This document shows positions 26,251 through 35,410 of a stretch of DNA of 44,906 nt, piece after piece. Under the pieces are notes generated by a model. It was not told the origin of the DNA. It did no database searches and worked only from the letters and a program-made list of their open reading frames with translations. The position numbers and the translations under genes are program-made. Numbering within the stretch: the stretch's first letter is position 1; the number at the start of each line of letters is the position of its first letter. This DNA is from Sedimentisphaerales bacterium (lineage in GTDB: Bacteria; Planctomycetota; Phycisphaerae; Sedimentisphaerales; Anaerohalosphaeraceae): NCBI GenBank assembly GCA_028282905.1, contig JANQGW010000085.1:1-44906 (forward strand), written 5' to 3'.

Positions 26251-28149
26251 TTACTGTCTATCTCCATTGCCGTTTCGTTTCACACAGCCGACCAGACGAT
26301 CATCATGGTCCAGTACGGGCACGCTGTACAAGCCGTGATCACGGAAACGCTGCTGGACTTCCTGATGATGACTGTCCACGCGGACATATAAAGGCGTTGG
26401 GTCCGCCAGTGTCTCTACCGGCGATTCTTCGGGTCGGGTCAGCAGATGCCGGACAAGGATATGACCAACATATTTATTGTGATCATCAATTACAAAGATA
26501 GCATCGACATCCGCATTGGTTCCGGAAGATCGAATCTTGTCAATCGCCTCGGCTACAGTGGATGCCTTGACAACACTGAGCACCTGCTGATCCATTCGCC
26601 CTCCTGCCGAGTCCGGATGGTATTCGGTTTTCTGCAGAGCCTCAGCCTGCTTCGGTGCAGCAGTCGCCGAACCGCTCACCAACTGCTGAATCTGCTCAAC
26701 CGAAAATGCTTCCAGCACATTGTCCGGCTGCTGCCGGTAAGGTGTCTTGCCAATCTGATTGACCAACGAAACGGCCGCTTTTTCCATTTCATTGACAATA
26801 CTGCGAGCCTTGCGGGACAGCAGTGTATGAAACAGCAGCGAGGGGATCGCCACTACTAGCCCGTATTTCGTCGTAATCAGCGCTTCGGAAATACCGCCGG
26901 AAAGGCTCTTGACATCACCAGAGCCAAACACCGTAATCAACTGGAACGTATTAATAATACCCGTCACGGTTCCCAGCAGCCCCAGCAGCGGCGCCGAAGC
27001 AGCCCCAAACGCGATAAATGGCAGCAGGCTCTTCAAACGCAACTGGGTCGTCATCATTTTTTCGTACATAACCTCTTCAACCAGCTCCCGCGGCTCACGA
27101 ATATGTTCAACGCCTGCGGTCAGCATTCGACCGACCGGGCCTCGGAGTTTTTTGACTTTTTGCAAAGCGCCATCTTCATTATGTCCGGCCACATCCCGCA
27201 ACAGGGCGAAGATCTTTTTCGGTGACGGCGTACTGACCGTAAACAGATGCAGGAATTTAATCAAAATGACCAGCAAAACCAGTCCGGCCAGCCCGGCGAT
27301 CACATACATCACCAGACCGCCTTTTTCAAACTCATCAAAAATGGTTTGCTTCGTCTGCTCGATTTTATGGGCGCTGCCCAAAGTCGGATCCAGCGGGAAC
27401 TGTCCCTTGCCGTCTTCAAAGAAATCCGTCGCCGCCTCCTGATCTTCGGGAGTGCCAAATTCAATCACGGTCGGCTCCAGCGAACCAAGCCGCTGGGTAG
27501 CGGTGCCAACATTTTTGCCGTCATCCGACTGAAACAATGCGGCCGGCCCCATCAGCACAAATGTCCCATGGTGAATCGATCCGCTTGAATCGGATGCTGT
27601 TCCGTCGAAGATGGTGCCGCCCAGCGAATCTTCAAGGCGGTTCAGTGCTACAGACAGCATTCTGGCCTGAGCCGCATACACTTCCTGCGCCGACAGACCG
27701 CTGTTTTCCGCGGCCAACTTAGCGGTTTCCAATTCTTCTGAATAACGCTGCAATTCAACAATATGCAAGCGTGACTCGAAATTCCGGATATATTCACCTA
27801 ACAGATTCGACAGGTACGTGGCCTCTTCCTTACGGGACTTGATCTCAGATCGCAGATTGTTTAAATCGAGCGTACGGCTATCCAGTAAACGGGAAGTCTG
27901 CTGATACTGGCGGCGAACTTCAACCAGTTCCGCTTCCAGGTCGGTCAGTTTGCGGCTCATCGGCACTTTTTCAGCGGCAATCGCTTCACGCAATTGGGCC
28001 AATTCCTTCAGACTGTCATCAAGTTTCTGCTGGATCGATACAGAGGCCTGGTTAAAATCCTGTGTTTGCTGAGCAGCGGCCATGGCCGACAAACCAGTGA
28101 GACAGAAAACAACGATAAGTACTTTTGTAATGGAGTTCATAGCGGACAT
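26251..28149 (-). CDS. Large ExbB/TolQ-family proton channel with periplasmic coiled coil and C-terminal tandem CBS domains
   Basis: 632 residues. Signal peptide about 1-26; periplasmic coiled coil about 33-175 (QQKLDDSLKELAQLREAI, LEAELVEVRRQYQQTSRLL); globular part about 175-265; first membrane helix about 278-302. The ExbB core is about 335-465, with SAPLLGLLGTVTGIINTF and GGISEALITTKYGLVVAIP. The C-terminus (about 524-632) is cytoplasmic by topology and reads as two CBS motifs of MgtE type: STVAEAIDKIRSS, DAIFVIDDHNKYVGHILVRHLL, then PLYVRVDSHHQEVQQRFRDHG and YSVPVLDHDDRLVGCV. TonB-system ExbBs with the N-terminal extension are known (TtpC-like, next to DUF3450). The CBS pair is not part of any ExbB I know. 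It starts 26 bp after the DUF3450 stop. Inference: the proton channel is tuned by a cytoplasmic nucleotide or divalent cation. Confidence 0.88.
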   Translation of the reverse strand: MSAMNSITKVLIVVFCLTGLSAMAAAQQTQDFNQASVSIQQKLDDSLKELAQLREAIAAEKVPMSRKLTDLEAELVEVRRQYQQTSRLLDSRTLDLNNLRSEIKSRKEEATYLSNLLGEYIRNFESRLHIVELQRYSEELETAKLAAENSGLSAQEVYAAQARMLSVALNRLEDSLGGTIFDGTASDSSGSIHHGTFVLMGPAALFQSDDGKNVGTATQRLGSLEPTVIEFGTPEDQEAATDFFEDGKGQFPLDPTLGSAHKIEQTKQTIFDEFEKGGLVMYVIAGLAGLVLLVILIKFLHLFTVSTPSPKKIFALLRDVAGHNEDGALQKVKKLRGPVGRMLTAGVEHIREPRELVEEVMYEKMMTTQLRLKSLLPFIAFGAASAPLLGLLGTVTGIINTFQLITVFGSGDVKSLSGGISEALITTKYGLVVAIPSLLFHTLLSRKARSIVNEMEKAAVSLVNQIGKTPYRQQPDNVLEAFSVEQIQQLVSGSATAAPKQAEALQKTEYHPDSAGGRMDQQVLSVVKASTVAEAIDKIRSSGTNADVDAIFVIDDHNKYVGHILVRHLLTRPEESPVETLADPTPLYVRVDSHHQEVQQRFRDHGLYSVPVLDHDDRLVGCVKRNGNGDRQ

Positions 28150-28175
28150 ATCCGATTCAATCTAATGGTTAGGCG

Positions 28176-28988
28176 TTATTGAATTTCGACGGGCACGGGA
28201 ACAAATGTCGCCACTTTTTCATTTTTCAAAATCGCAATCGCATCGGAAATATACGGCGCCGACAGATTGTCTTCCTTCCAGGTCCACCCTTGGTCGGTCG
28301 CGGTTCCGGTGCCGGCTACGTTTCCATTGGCGCTGGCATAAAACGCCTGACCAAGCCCGACATACAGAGCCGCTACTTCAACGGATGTCCCATCATTGAA
28401 TGTCCGTATTTCACTGAAGACCGAAATGTCACGATTGAACTTATCCACCTCATTTAAAATGCCCACGACATTTTGAAAGCGTTCGGAAATCGACTGTTTT
28501 GCTTCCTTGTCTTTTTCGGGCAGTCGCTGACTGAGCGGTTTTACCCGGTCGCAAATCGGATCGGGCAGACGCTTGAGCAGGCTGCGAGTACGATCCTCAA
28601 GGCCCGCGGCGGTATCTGTCAGAGATGCGGAAGACTCTTTGAGTTTGTCGTTTTCTTTCATCATCTCGGCACGTTTTTTATCCGCCTTGGCAATACTGTC
28701 TTTGGCCTTTTGAATCTTTTCCTGAAGTGATTTGATTTCATGCTGAACCAGTTCAATACGGGCATTCAGCATCTCACGCGACAGGGCCAGGTCTTTCTTT
28801 TCCTGTGAGATCATCTGCTGCGTCTGAACCCATTTCTCAAGAGCTGCGCGGGTTTGGTTGATGCCATCTGTTTTATTTTCTTCGCCGTAAACTGCCGCCG
28901 TCAGCAAGCCTCCGGCAAACAGCAAAAGACCCATCCATGCAATAAGCAAGCGATTGTCGCTGTACTGATAGTCCCATGTTTTATTCAT
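28176..28988 (-). CDS. DUF3450 periplasmic coiled-coil protein of the TonB system
   Basis: 270 residues. N-terminal membrane/signal segment (about 13-35, LLIAWMGLLLFAGGLLTAAVYG). A long coiled coil follows (about 45-140, heptad-rich with EKKDLALSREMLNARIEL and LQEKIQKAKDSIAKADKK). The DUF3450 core comes next (RTRSLLKRLPDPICDRVKPL, AALYVGLGQAFYASANG). DUF3450 genes typically precede the extended ExbB in TonB2-type clusters of marine gamma-proteobacteria, exactly as here. The likely job is a periplasmic partner of the ExbB coiled-coil extension. Its ATG has AAGGAAAC upstream. 146 bp separate it from the TonB-dependent receptor gene on the same strand. Confidence 0.86.
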   Translation of the reverse strand: MNKTWDYQYSDNRLLIAWMGLLLFAGGLLTAAVYGEENKTDGINQTRAALEKWVQTQQMISQEKKDLALSREMLNARIELVQHEIKSLQEKIQKAKDSIAKADKKRAEMMKENDKLKESSASLTDTAAGLEDRTRSLLKRLPDPICDRVKPLSQRLPEKDKEAKQSISERFQNVVGILNEVDKFNRDISVFSEIRTFNDGTSVEVAALYVGLGQAFYASANGNVAGTGTATDQGWTWKEDNLSAPYISDAIAILKNEKVATFVPVPVEIQ

Positions 28989-29134
28989 TTTATTGTTTCC
29001 TTACTTTTTCATCAAAGCAATCATTGCGTTTACTTAGCTATTTACCGTGAAAAGTAACATTCAATTATGAGAGCTTTGTTAGTCATCCGCTTTGTTCCTG
29101 TTAGTTCGCCTTAATAAAACCCCTTATCAGCCAA

Positions 29135-32100
29135 TTAAAACGAGGCACTCAAACTGATGGAAAAATCCCGCCCCTTCGTATAAGAAGAATGTGTTTTTTC
29201 ACCGCCAACAGGGTCTCGATAAACTGATTCAATTTTCGGGTTCAACAGATTCTTGGCCTGAAACTTCAGTTTCCAGATTTCTCCCAGCTTCTGCGACAAA
29301 CTGAAATTCAGCGTTCCATACTCCGTTTCATAGATGTCAGGTATAATATTCAAATCTCCCTCCTTATCAGTCACCCCGGCACCTGAGACCAGCGAGTCTC
29401 CTCGAATCGTGTAAAAAAGACCAAGATTGGTGCCGGTGCTTTCAATATCATAAGTCGCATAGATATTAAATAAGTGTTCCGGGGTATTAACCATATCCCG
29501 CGTTTTGAAAGCATGGGCGAGAGATGCACTTAGAAATCGCTGATACTCATCATCAGGAAGCGTTACTTCAGAATCCATCAATGTCGCATTCACACCTAAA
29601 CTCAATCCATTAAGAAACTCTGAGAACACCCCGAGTTTTTGACGAATTTCGATCTCATAGCCGTCAATTTCACCTTCCGGGTAGTTCACAGGAACCGTAA
29701 AGGATCCAATGCTCTGAGAATAGCCCCGCACATATTCAATGGTATCTTGAATATCCTTATGAAAAAAAGAAAAAGACACAAGACCACCGTCGTATGGCGT
29801 CCAGTCAAAACGCAAGTCGTAGTTTTTCACCGCGGCCATTTGCAGATCCGGATTTCCAATAAACACATCCCCCCCCAAATATTCCTGCTGAACAATCGGA
29901 GAAAGTTCCTTAAACGTCTGGCGGGCAACCGTTTCAGCGTATGTCCCTCGTAAAGTAATGCTTTCAACCGGTTCATAATGAAAACTAAACATCGGAAGCG
30001 TGTCCTGTTGTTGATAATCCACATCTCCCTTGTCGTTTTCGGTCATTGTGTAGGCTACCCAGGTTCCGTTAAACTTACGCAATAACGGAACCGAACCGAA
30101 ATCATCGGGAGTATTGACAATGGACAAATCAGTGTCTTCATAACGCACCCCACCGATCAGATTGAAACCGGTAAACAGCGGCAGATCCATCATATAATAC
30201 CATGCGGAAATGGACTGTTCACCATCATAATTCACATCGGTATCGGACGGCAGCGGCAAATCATCCGGGTTGGTATCAGGGAATACTTGACTCCAATATT
30301 CACGCCACGCGGCCTCATAAGACGCAACGCCACTGCTGTTGTTGCTAAGCGACTCCTGCTCATAGGTTCGTTCAACTTGATCATCAAAAAGGCCGATCTT
30401 AATAAAGCCTTCATCGCCGCTCCATTGCTCAAAAGGCAGCTTCAAATTGATACTGTACTGATCACTGTCTTCATTAATATCCCGCCAGATTCTCTGATAA
30501 TTTCCATAGTTAATATTGGCGCCGGCATTCAACTGCGAAAAATAAGCGGGATGAATCACATCCGGATCAAATGTAAATGTAATCGGATTAAAGCCACCTG
30601 CTTCAAACGAATCCGCTTTCCACATGGAAGCAAACTGTTTTTTATCCGGCTGAAACATCCTCGCCGAACTTTTGGCAAAGTACCAGTCCAGTGTTGGCGT
30701 CAGGAGTGTAAACAGGTTATCAACGCCCCAGTCAAGATCGAACAGGTCATGCTGTCCATTGAGTTGGAATGTCTTTGTCGTTCTTTCCGTGTACTCAATG
30801 GTTTCAGTTCGGAGATAGGGAGCGGCATCAAGCGTGCCGTCAACATTTCCCGGAGCTTCGGGGTCACTAGCATCATAGCCCGGAAAGAAATACTCCTTAC
30901 CACGCGTATCTTCTGCAAGAATCACTTTATCTTCTGCACTGCGGGTATAGAGATAAACAAAATTCAGCGAATGATGTTCCGTCTCAAATCCTAAGGCACC
31001 AAGTCCTCCCCATTTTACTTCCTCGGTTGACCGGGTCACATCGAAAAGTGAGGTGGTAAAATCCTGCCCAACAGGATTATCATTAATCGACCACCCTCCT
31101 GAGTTTTGCGGCTCCAGCATTTCCTCGCCCTGGACGATCCAATACTTATCTTTGACCCCGTCGTCATAATGAGAGCTGTCTCGTTCATAAAAGAAACTCC
31201 CAAATGCCCCAATCGTAAAATCATCAAACTCCCATCGATCCCCCAATGACAAGGAGCCTTTATAATCAAATTCAGGTGCTCCTATAGGAGAAATACCCGC
31301 TGGGTCAGTAAAACTCAGATCCGCCGGAGTGTCACGTCCTCCATCATCTTTGGCCCAGGTATCAACACCGCCTCCTTGATAACTTAGAAAATCATCTCCG
31401 GCGTCCTGAACATTGGTATTCCAACTGGTCTGTCCGCTGATTTTTAGTACTCTTTCCTGTGGAATCCCTTTCAACACCACATTCACAGCGCCGCCGGAGG
31501 CATCGCCCTGCTGATCGGGGGTAAATGTCTTTGTTACCTGAATACTTTCAATGATCGCCGACGGAAACTGGTCCAACTGAACCGCCCGTTTATCCGCATC
31601 GGCAGTGGGCAAACGCACCCTATTCATTTGTGAGTTCACATAACGATCTGGAAGCCCGCGAATCGTAGCGTATTTTCCATCCTGAACCGTTGCGCCAGCC
31701 ACCAGCTTTAAGGCTGCGGCCGCATCACCGGCCCCGGCCTGGCTCATCAACTCCGTACTGATCGAGTCCATCAGGGCCGGACTTTCCATCCGCAAATCCA
31801 GCAATGCCGCTTCGGTCCCAGTGCCGATCTGAACATCCTGGACAACAAATTCATCCATCTCTTCAAAATCACCGGACAGCGACGTGTTGACCTCCGCCAT
31901 TTGCCCCGGCGAAACCACGACATCGGCCTTGACCTGTCGCGTGTAGCCGTCTTTAGAGATGACCACCGTATAAGTTCCCGGTTTCACTTCGCTGAAGACA
32001 AAATTGCCCTCATCCGTTGCCACCGCCTTCTGGCCCGTTTCGGCAATCATCACCTCAGCGGCCGCCAGCGGCGCATCGAAATCACTGTCATAGACCATGC

Positions 32101-32194
32101 CGCGAATACCACCGGCCCGTTCAGCGTAAACGAACGCCCCGAACAAGCATATCATTGAAACCAAAAACTTTGCAGCAAGGTGCTGTTTTACCAT
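29135..32194 (-). CDS. TonB-dependent outer-membrane receptor with N-terminal carboxypeptidase-regulatory-like domain
   Basis: About 1019 residues from ATG 32194, chosen because it begins the signal peptide FLVSMICLFGAFVYA; an upstream GTG overlaps the preceding stop. A CarboxypepD-reg/CNA-B-like beta sandwich comes first (about 25-105: GGIRGMVYDSDFDAPLAAAEV, GTYTVVISKDGY). Next is a TonB-box-like segment DEFVVQDVQIGT, then the plug (about 135-260: LMSQAGAGDAAAALKLVAGA, YATIRGLPDRYVNSQMNRVRLP, IIESIQVTKTFTPDQQGDASGG). A large beta barrel ends in an aromatic SLSASF. The plug type (PDRYVNSQMNR, QGDASGG) resembles receptors for oligosaccharides and other large ligands rather than siderophore receptors, but the substrate is unproven. 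It lies between the TPR lipoprotein and the DUF3450-ExbB-ExbD-TonB operon, which should energise it. Confidence 0.92.
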   Translation of the reverse strand: MVKQHLAAKFLVSMICLFGAFVYAERAGGIRGMVYDSDFDAPLAAAEVMIAETGQKAVATDEGNFVFSEVKPGTYTVVISKDGYTRQVKADVVVSPGQMAEVNTSLSGDFEEMDEFVVQDVQIGTGTEAALLDLRMESPALMDSISTELMSQAGAGDAAAALKLVAGATVQDGKYATIRGLPDRYVNSQMNRVRLPTADADKRAVQLDQFPSAIIESIQVTKTFTPDQQGDASGGAVNVVLKGIPQERVLKISGQTSWNTNVQDAGDDFLSYQGGGVDTWAKDDGGRDTPADLSFTDPAGISPIGAPEFDYKGSLSLGDRWEFDDFTIGAFGSFFYERDSSHYDDGVKDKYWIVQGEEMLEPQNSGGWSINDNPVGQDFTTSLFDVTRSTEEVKWGGLGALGFETEHHSLNFVYLYTRSAEDKVILAEDTRGKEYFFPGYDASDPEAPGNVDGTLDAAPYLRTETIEYTERTTKTFQLNGQHDLFDLDWGVDNLFTLLTPTLDWYFAKSSARMFQPDKKQFASMWKADSFEAGGFNPITFTFDPDVIHPAYFSQLNAGANINYGNYQRIWRDINEDSDQYSINLKLPFEQWSGDEGFIKIGLFDDQVERTYEQESLSNNSSGVASYEAAWREYWSQVFPDTNPDDLPLPSDTDVNYDGEQSISAWYYMMDLPLFTGFNLIGGVRYEDTDLSIVNTPDDFGSVPLLRKFNGTWVAYTMTENDKGDVDYQQQDTLPMFSFHYEPVESITLRGTYAETVARQTFKELSPIVQQEYLGGDVFIGNPDLQMAAVKNYDLRFDWTPYDGGLVSFSFFHKDIQDTIEYVRGYSQSIGSFTVPVNYPEGEIDGYEIEIRQKLGVFSEFLNGLSLGVNATLMDSEVTLPDDEYQRFLSASLAHAFKTRDMVNTPEHLFNIYATYDIESTGTNLGLFYTIRGDSLVSGAGVTDKEGDLNIIPDIYETEYGTLNFSLSQKLGEIWKLKFQAKNLLNPKIESVYRDPVGGEKTHSSYTKGRDFSISLSASF

Positions 32195-32226
32195 AGTCTG
32201 CCCAATCCCTAATCCTCTTCGTTGCT

Positions 32227-33453
32227 CTACCACGGCTCACCCAGTTCGGTAATGTGTTGGAAAATTTCATTGTTAAGATTTTCTTCAGGTTCAACAGAAT
32301 TCAATGCCATTGAACACAGGATATCGGTGATGTCTTCAGCCCGCGGCCTCGAATTAGGATTTTCAACAGCCGACTTCACGGCCAGCACATAAGCGGCAAT
32401 CGCTTTTTCCCGATGTCCCATGGAATGGTAAGCCTCCGCCAAAGGGGTGATCGCCTCGGCTTTATCAATATTAAGAATCTTTAAACGATCATCCTGCTCT
32501 TGCATAAACTGTTTCAAAGCGGCGTCTGCCTGAGAGATGGCTTTTTCCCGGTCGCCGGTCTTGAACCTGAGCTGTGATAGTTTTGCCTGCATCAACATGC
32601 GATGCTTTAACGGCCAGTTATATGAATCAATGAAACCCTGTATTTCTTCAATGATCTCAGATGCTTTGTTTGGGTCTTTATTTTCAAGAGAAAGTTCTGT
32701 GAGTCTGTTTAGCAAATCAAAACGGACAAAAGTAGGTATTGGCTTCCATGAAGACCGGATCTTATCCCCAATGATCTCGCGCTTCGCAAGATCATGATAA
32801 TAGATATGATAAATTTCAGTATAGGCATAGAGAGCATTTTTGACCGCTTCATAAGTTCCCGTCGCGATCAGCCCGTCAAGCACTTCAACCTGCTTTTTAA
32901 AGGGAACACGACCGTCCTTTACAGCCTTGGCAGAATCGATCGCCCCCGCTTCAGGTTCTTTGAGACCGGCTTCGACCATATGAACTTCATTAGTTTCGCC
33001 AAGCAAGAGGTGGACCTTAGCGATAACAATCCTGACCTCGTCACTTCGCCAGTCCTGAAGGTCTGATTCATATTCAATATCGGCAAGTTTAAGGATTTTG
33101 CGTGCCTTATCCTGACAGCCTCTCTGGGCATAATACTGTGCAACCTGTGCATAACATAAACATCTGCGCCAGTTGTCTATTTTCTTTATAAATGCTAAGG
33201 CCCGTTGCGGTTGATCAAGCTTAAGACACGTATCAACAACCCGCTGCTGCCATTCCGAACGGGTTTTGATATGAGGTTCGACGGGAATAGATGTCGCTGT
33301 ATCAAAAGCCGTATCCAGCAAATCAGACTGAAACTTTTCAATCGAAGGGTACTTCAGGGAATTCCCCGCAGTAGGCACTTCTTTTTTATGACAGCCGCAG
33401 ATAAGAATTAAGGCAACAAAAATCCAACATCGATCCCTTAGCAGCTTTTGCAT
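32227..33453 (-). CDS. TPR-containing lipoprotein upstream of the TonB receptor
   Basis: 408 residues from ATG 33453, with AAGGAA six nt upstream. The longer open frame to 33603 adds a sequence without a signal peptide and is rejected. The N-terminus RDRCWIFVALILICGC has a lipobox-like ICGC. The body is a helical repeat protein with degenerate TPR motifs (RRCLCYAQVAQYYAQRGCQDKARKI broken into two units, KHRMLMQAKLSQLRFKTGDREKAISQ, ITPLAEAYHSMGHREKAIAAYVLAV). It ends 33 bp before the receptor start, so co-expression is likely. Surface or periplasmic lipoproteins next to TonB receptors often deliver or bind substrate, but the TPR fold rather suggests a scaffold. Confidence 0.82.
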   Translation of the reverse strand: MQKLLRDRCWIFVALILICGCHKKEVPTAGNSLKYPSIEKFQSDLLDTAFDTATSIPVEPHIKTRSEWQQRVVDTCLKLDQPQRALAFIKKIDNWRRCLCYAQVAQYYAQRGCQDKARKILKLADIEYESDLQDWRSDEVRIVIAKVHLLLGETNEVHMVEAGLKEPEAGAIDSAKAVKDGRVPFKKQVEVLDGLIATGTYEAVKNALYAYTEIYHIYYHDLAKREIIGDKIRSSWKPIPTFVRFDLLNRLTELSLENKDPNKASEIIEEIQGFIDSYNWPLKHRMLMQAKLSQLRFKTGDREKAISQADAALKQFMQEQDDRLKILNIDKAEAITPLAEAYHSMGHREKAIAAYVLAVKSAVENPNSRPRAEDITDILCSMALNSVEPEENLNNEIFQHITELGEPW

Positions 33454-33793
33454 GACCAATTCCTTAATCGTTTTATAATCACTACGAAATACTTTACAGC
33501 GAGCGAAAAGATTAACACCGGAATGTGCGTATTTCGTTAGTGGAAAATTAGTAGATTGTTGAAGTTTAAGTTTTGGAAATATCCAATCAAAATTTGCACA
33601 CAATCTGCTAACAAGAACTGGCCACGCGTTTCCTTAATAGACACACAGGATTGTTAATACGGGACAAAGACATTTTCAGAAAGACATACCCCTTATGATT
33701 GCTGCTCTTTCATAAGAATAAAAAAACTGGCGACCGGAATAATCCAGCCGCCAGTATAAAATCCACTAATCTGCTTAGAAAGTCATTAAGAAC
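33454..33793. other. Intergenic region upstream of the TPR lipoprotein-receptor operon
   Basis: 340 bp. The right part holds the terminator of the beta-helix gene (33720-33755). The rest (33454-33715) probably contains the promoter of the lipoprotein-receptor-TonB run; I see no clear boxes and no credible small gene. Confidence 0.5.
33720..33755 (-). terminator. Rho-independent terminator of the beta-helix protein gene
   Basis: On the minus strand, about 40 nt after the stop, ACTGGCG pairs with CGCCAGT (33749-33755 with 33726-33732), with extra CCGG-type pairing inside, followed by TTTTTTTATTC. A classic intrinsic terminator that separates this gene from the receptor operon. Confidence 0.85.
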
Positions 33794-35410
33794 TTAGTTC
33801 AGCCAGTTATTAGCAAGACTCATGAAATCTTCCAGGTCAACACTGCCGTCTTGATTGATGTCACCTTCTTTGCAAGAACCAGCGTTCATTGAAGTGTCGG
33901 TCATACCGTAAGCATCAACGGCGGTCCAACCGGCCAGCCAGTTGTAGTTTGACGGAAACGCACCACGGAATTTAACCGGCGTGAAGAAACCATCGAGCGG
34001 AGCCATACCAACACTCGTAACAGCGTCGTTTGCCGCACAAGGATTGATGTGAGTCACCGGGTAAATCACCTTGCCTTCACCTGAGGTTGTAAATGCTGCA
34101 CCACGAGTCAGAGACTGGATCGGCATCTTATCACCGGTGGTATCAAGAATCTGAACATTGTTATTAGCAGCTGCAAAAATACCAACCGTTGTGGCCGTCG
34201 CATAGGCATCGCTGTCGACATTGTTGTAGAAGACACTGTCACTCATTTCGCAGAGTGTACCGTCAACCTGTGCCTGATAAGCGGATTTCAAGAAATCTAC
34301 CGTCTGAGGCTGATTCAGAACGCCATGCGCCTTGTCGTAAGATGCGGTATAAGAAGTTTCCCAGACGCTGCCGGTTCCGGAGAACGGAATATAGGTGTAG
34401 TCACCATTCGTGTGAACAATGTCATCACCAACGTTCATGAAGACACAGTTACGGAACTGAACGTGTGCATTGTCCTTATAGTCGGTCAGGTAGTCACCGT
34501 CGATCGGCTGCCCTACAACGGTGAAGTTGTAGATCGCAGCGGTTGTAACCGGCTGGTTATCATCGGCTTCCGCACCGTCCATTTCAAAGACGTTGTCACC
34601 CACACCGGAGCCCTGGGCAGCGTCAACACTGTACCCCTGAACGATCAGGCCGAACTGAGCCTTTCCACGCCAGCCGGTATCCAGGTCAAAACTGTCATCA
34701 CCAATGTTCCAGATGTTGACATACTTGAGGTTAACCGTACCACCCCAGATTTCAATACCGTCATCAACGTTGTTCATGATTTCGATGTGGTGGATATCGG
34801 TACCGCGACCGATAGCACCCAGAGACAGACCGTTGAGCTCATCAGCCTGACCGATTACACGGCCACCATAACGCAGTGAAACATAGCCGAGAACACCACT
34901 GTTGTCGTTATCATTGTCTCCGCCGAACAGCGTCAGGTACTCTTGACCGGTGATCGGATAGAGACCTTCCATCTGCATATCGTTATCAGCATCAAAAGTG
35001 GCTACATCGTCGGTCTCTTTTGTGGAGGTATAAGCATTACCCATGATGGTCAGATTGCCCCATTCCTCAGCACCAACGTGCCAGTTCTGGAGATCATCAT
35101 TGGTTGACGTGAAGATAACCGGGTTGCAAGCAGTCCCCTTAGCATAAATCTTCGCACCACGACAGATGGCAAGACTGCCACCAACACCAGCTTCGCTCTG
35201 GATCAGAGTGCCCGGTTCGATCGTCAGCGTCGCGCCGGCATCAATATAAATCTGCTCAGCCAGACGATAAACATTGTCAGATGTCCATGTCTGAGAGGTA
35301 CTGATAACCGTGTAATCCAATGAGTCACTGGTATCACCAACAATCACTTCACCCGCATTTGCACTGGCTACAGCAACCAGCAATGCCATCAAAAACATAC
35401 ATTTCTTCAT
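33794..35410 (-). CDS. Secreted beta-helix surface protein with C-terminal dockerin tag
   Basis: 538 residues from ATG 35410 (AAGGA six nt upstream; the adjacent ATG at 35413 is too close). Signal peptide KCMFLMALLVAVASANA. The middle (about 55-480) reads as a right-handed beta-helix: GATLTIEPGTLIQSEAG, WGNLTIMGNAY, LGYVSLRYGGRVIGQADE, GLSLGAIGRGTDIHHIEIMNNVDDGIEIWGG, NIGDDSFDLDTGWRG. This is a family I recall from loci with TonB-dependent receptors in other Gram-negative phyla. The C-terminus is a single EF-hand-type tag, GDINQDGSVDLEDFMSLANNWLN. It is upstream of the receptor-TonB locus but transcriptionally insulated by a terminator. It is probably exported to the surface as a binding protein or passenger; the ligand is unknown. 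Confidence 0.82.
   Translation of the reverse strand: MKKCMFLMALLVAVASANAGEVIVGDTSDSLDYTVISTSQTWTSDNVYRLAEQIYIDAGATLTIEPGTLIQSEAGVGGSLAICRGAKIYAKGTACNPVIFTSTNDDLQNWHVGAEEWGNLTIMGNAYTSTKETDDVATFDADNDMQMEGLYPITGQEYLTLFGGDNDNDNSGVLGYVSLRYGGRVIGQADELNGLSLGAIGRGTDIHHIEIMNNVDDGIEIWGGTVNLKYVNIWNIGDDSFDLDTGWRGKAQFGLIVQGYSVDAAQGSGVGDNVFEMDGAEADDNQPVTTAAIYNFTVVGQPIDGDYLTDYKDNAHVQFRNCVFMNVGDDIVHTNGDYTYIPFSGTGSVWETSYTASYDKAHGVLNQPQTVDFLKSAYQAQVDGTLCEMSDSVFYNNVDSDAYATATTVGIFAAANNNVQILDTTGDKMPIQSLTRGAAFTTSGEGKVIYPVTHINPCAANDAVTSVGMAPLDGFFTPVKFRGAFPSNYNWLAGWTAVDAYGMTDTSMNAGSCKEGDINQDGSVDLEDFMSLANNWLN

Noticed and set aside
25668-26501. A 277-codon plus-strand frame opposite the two ExbB genes
   Set aside because: The minus-strand frames carry unmistakable ExbB signatures; this one is only antisense.
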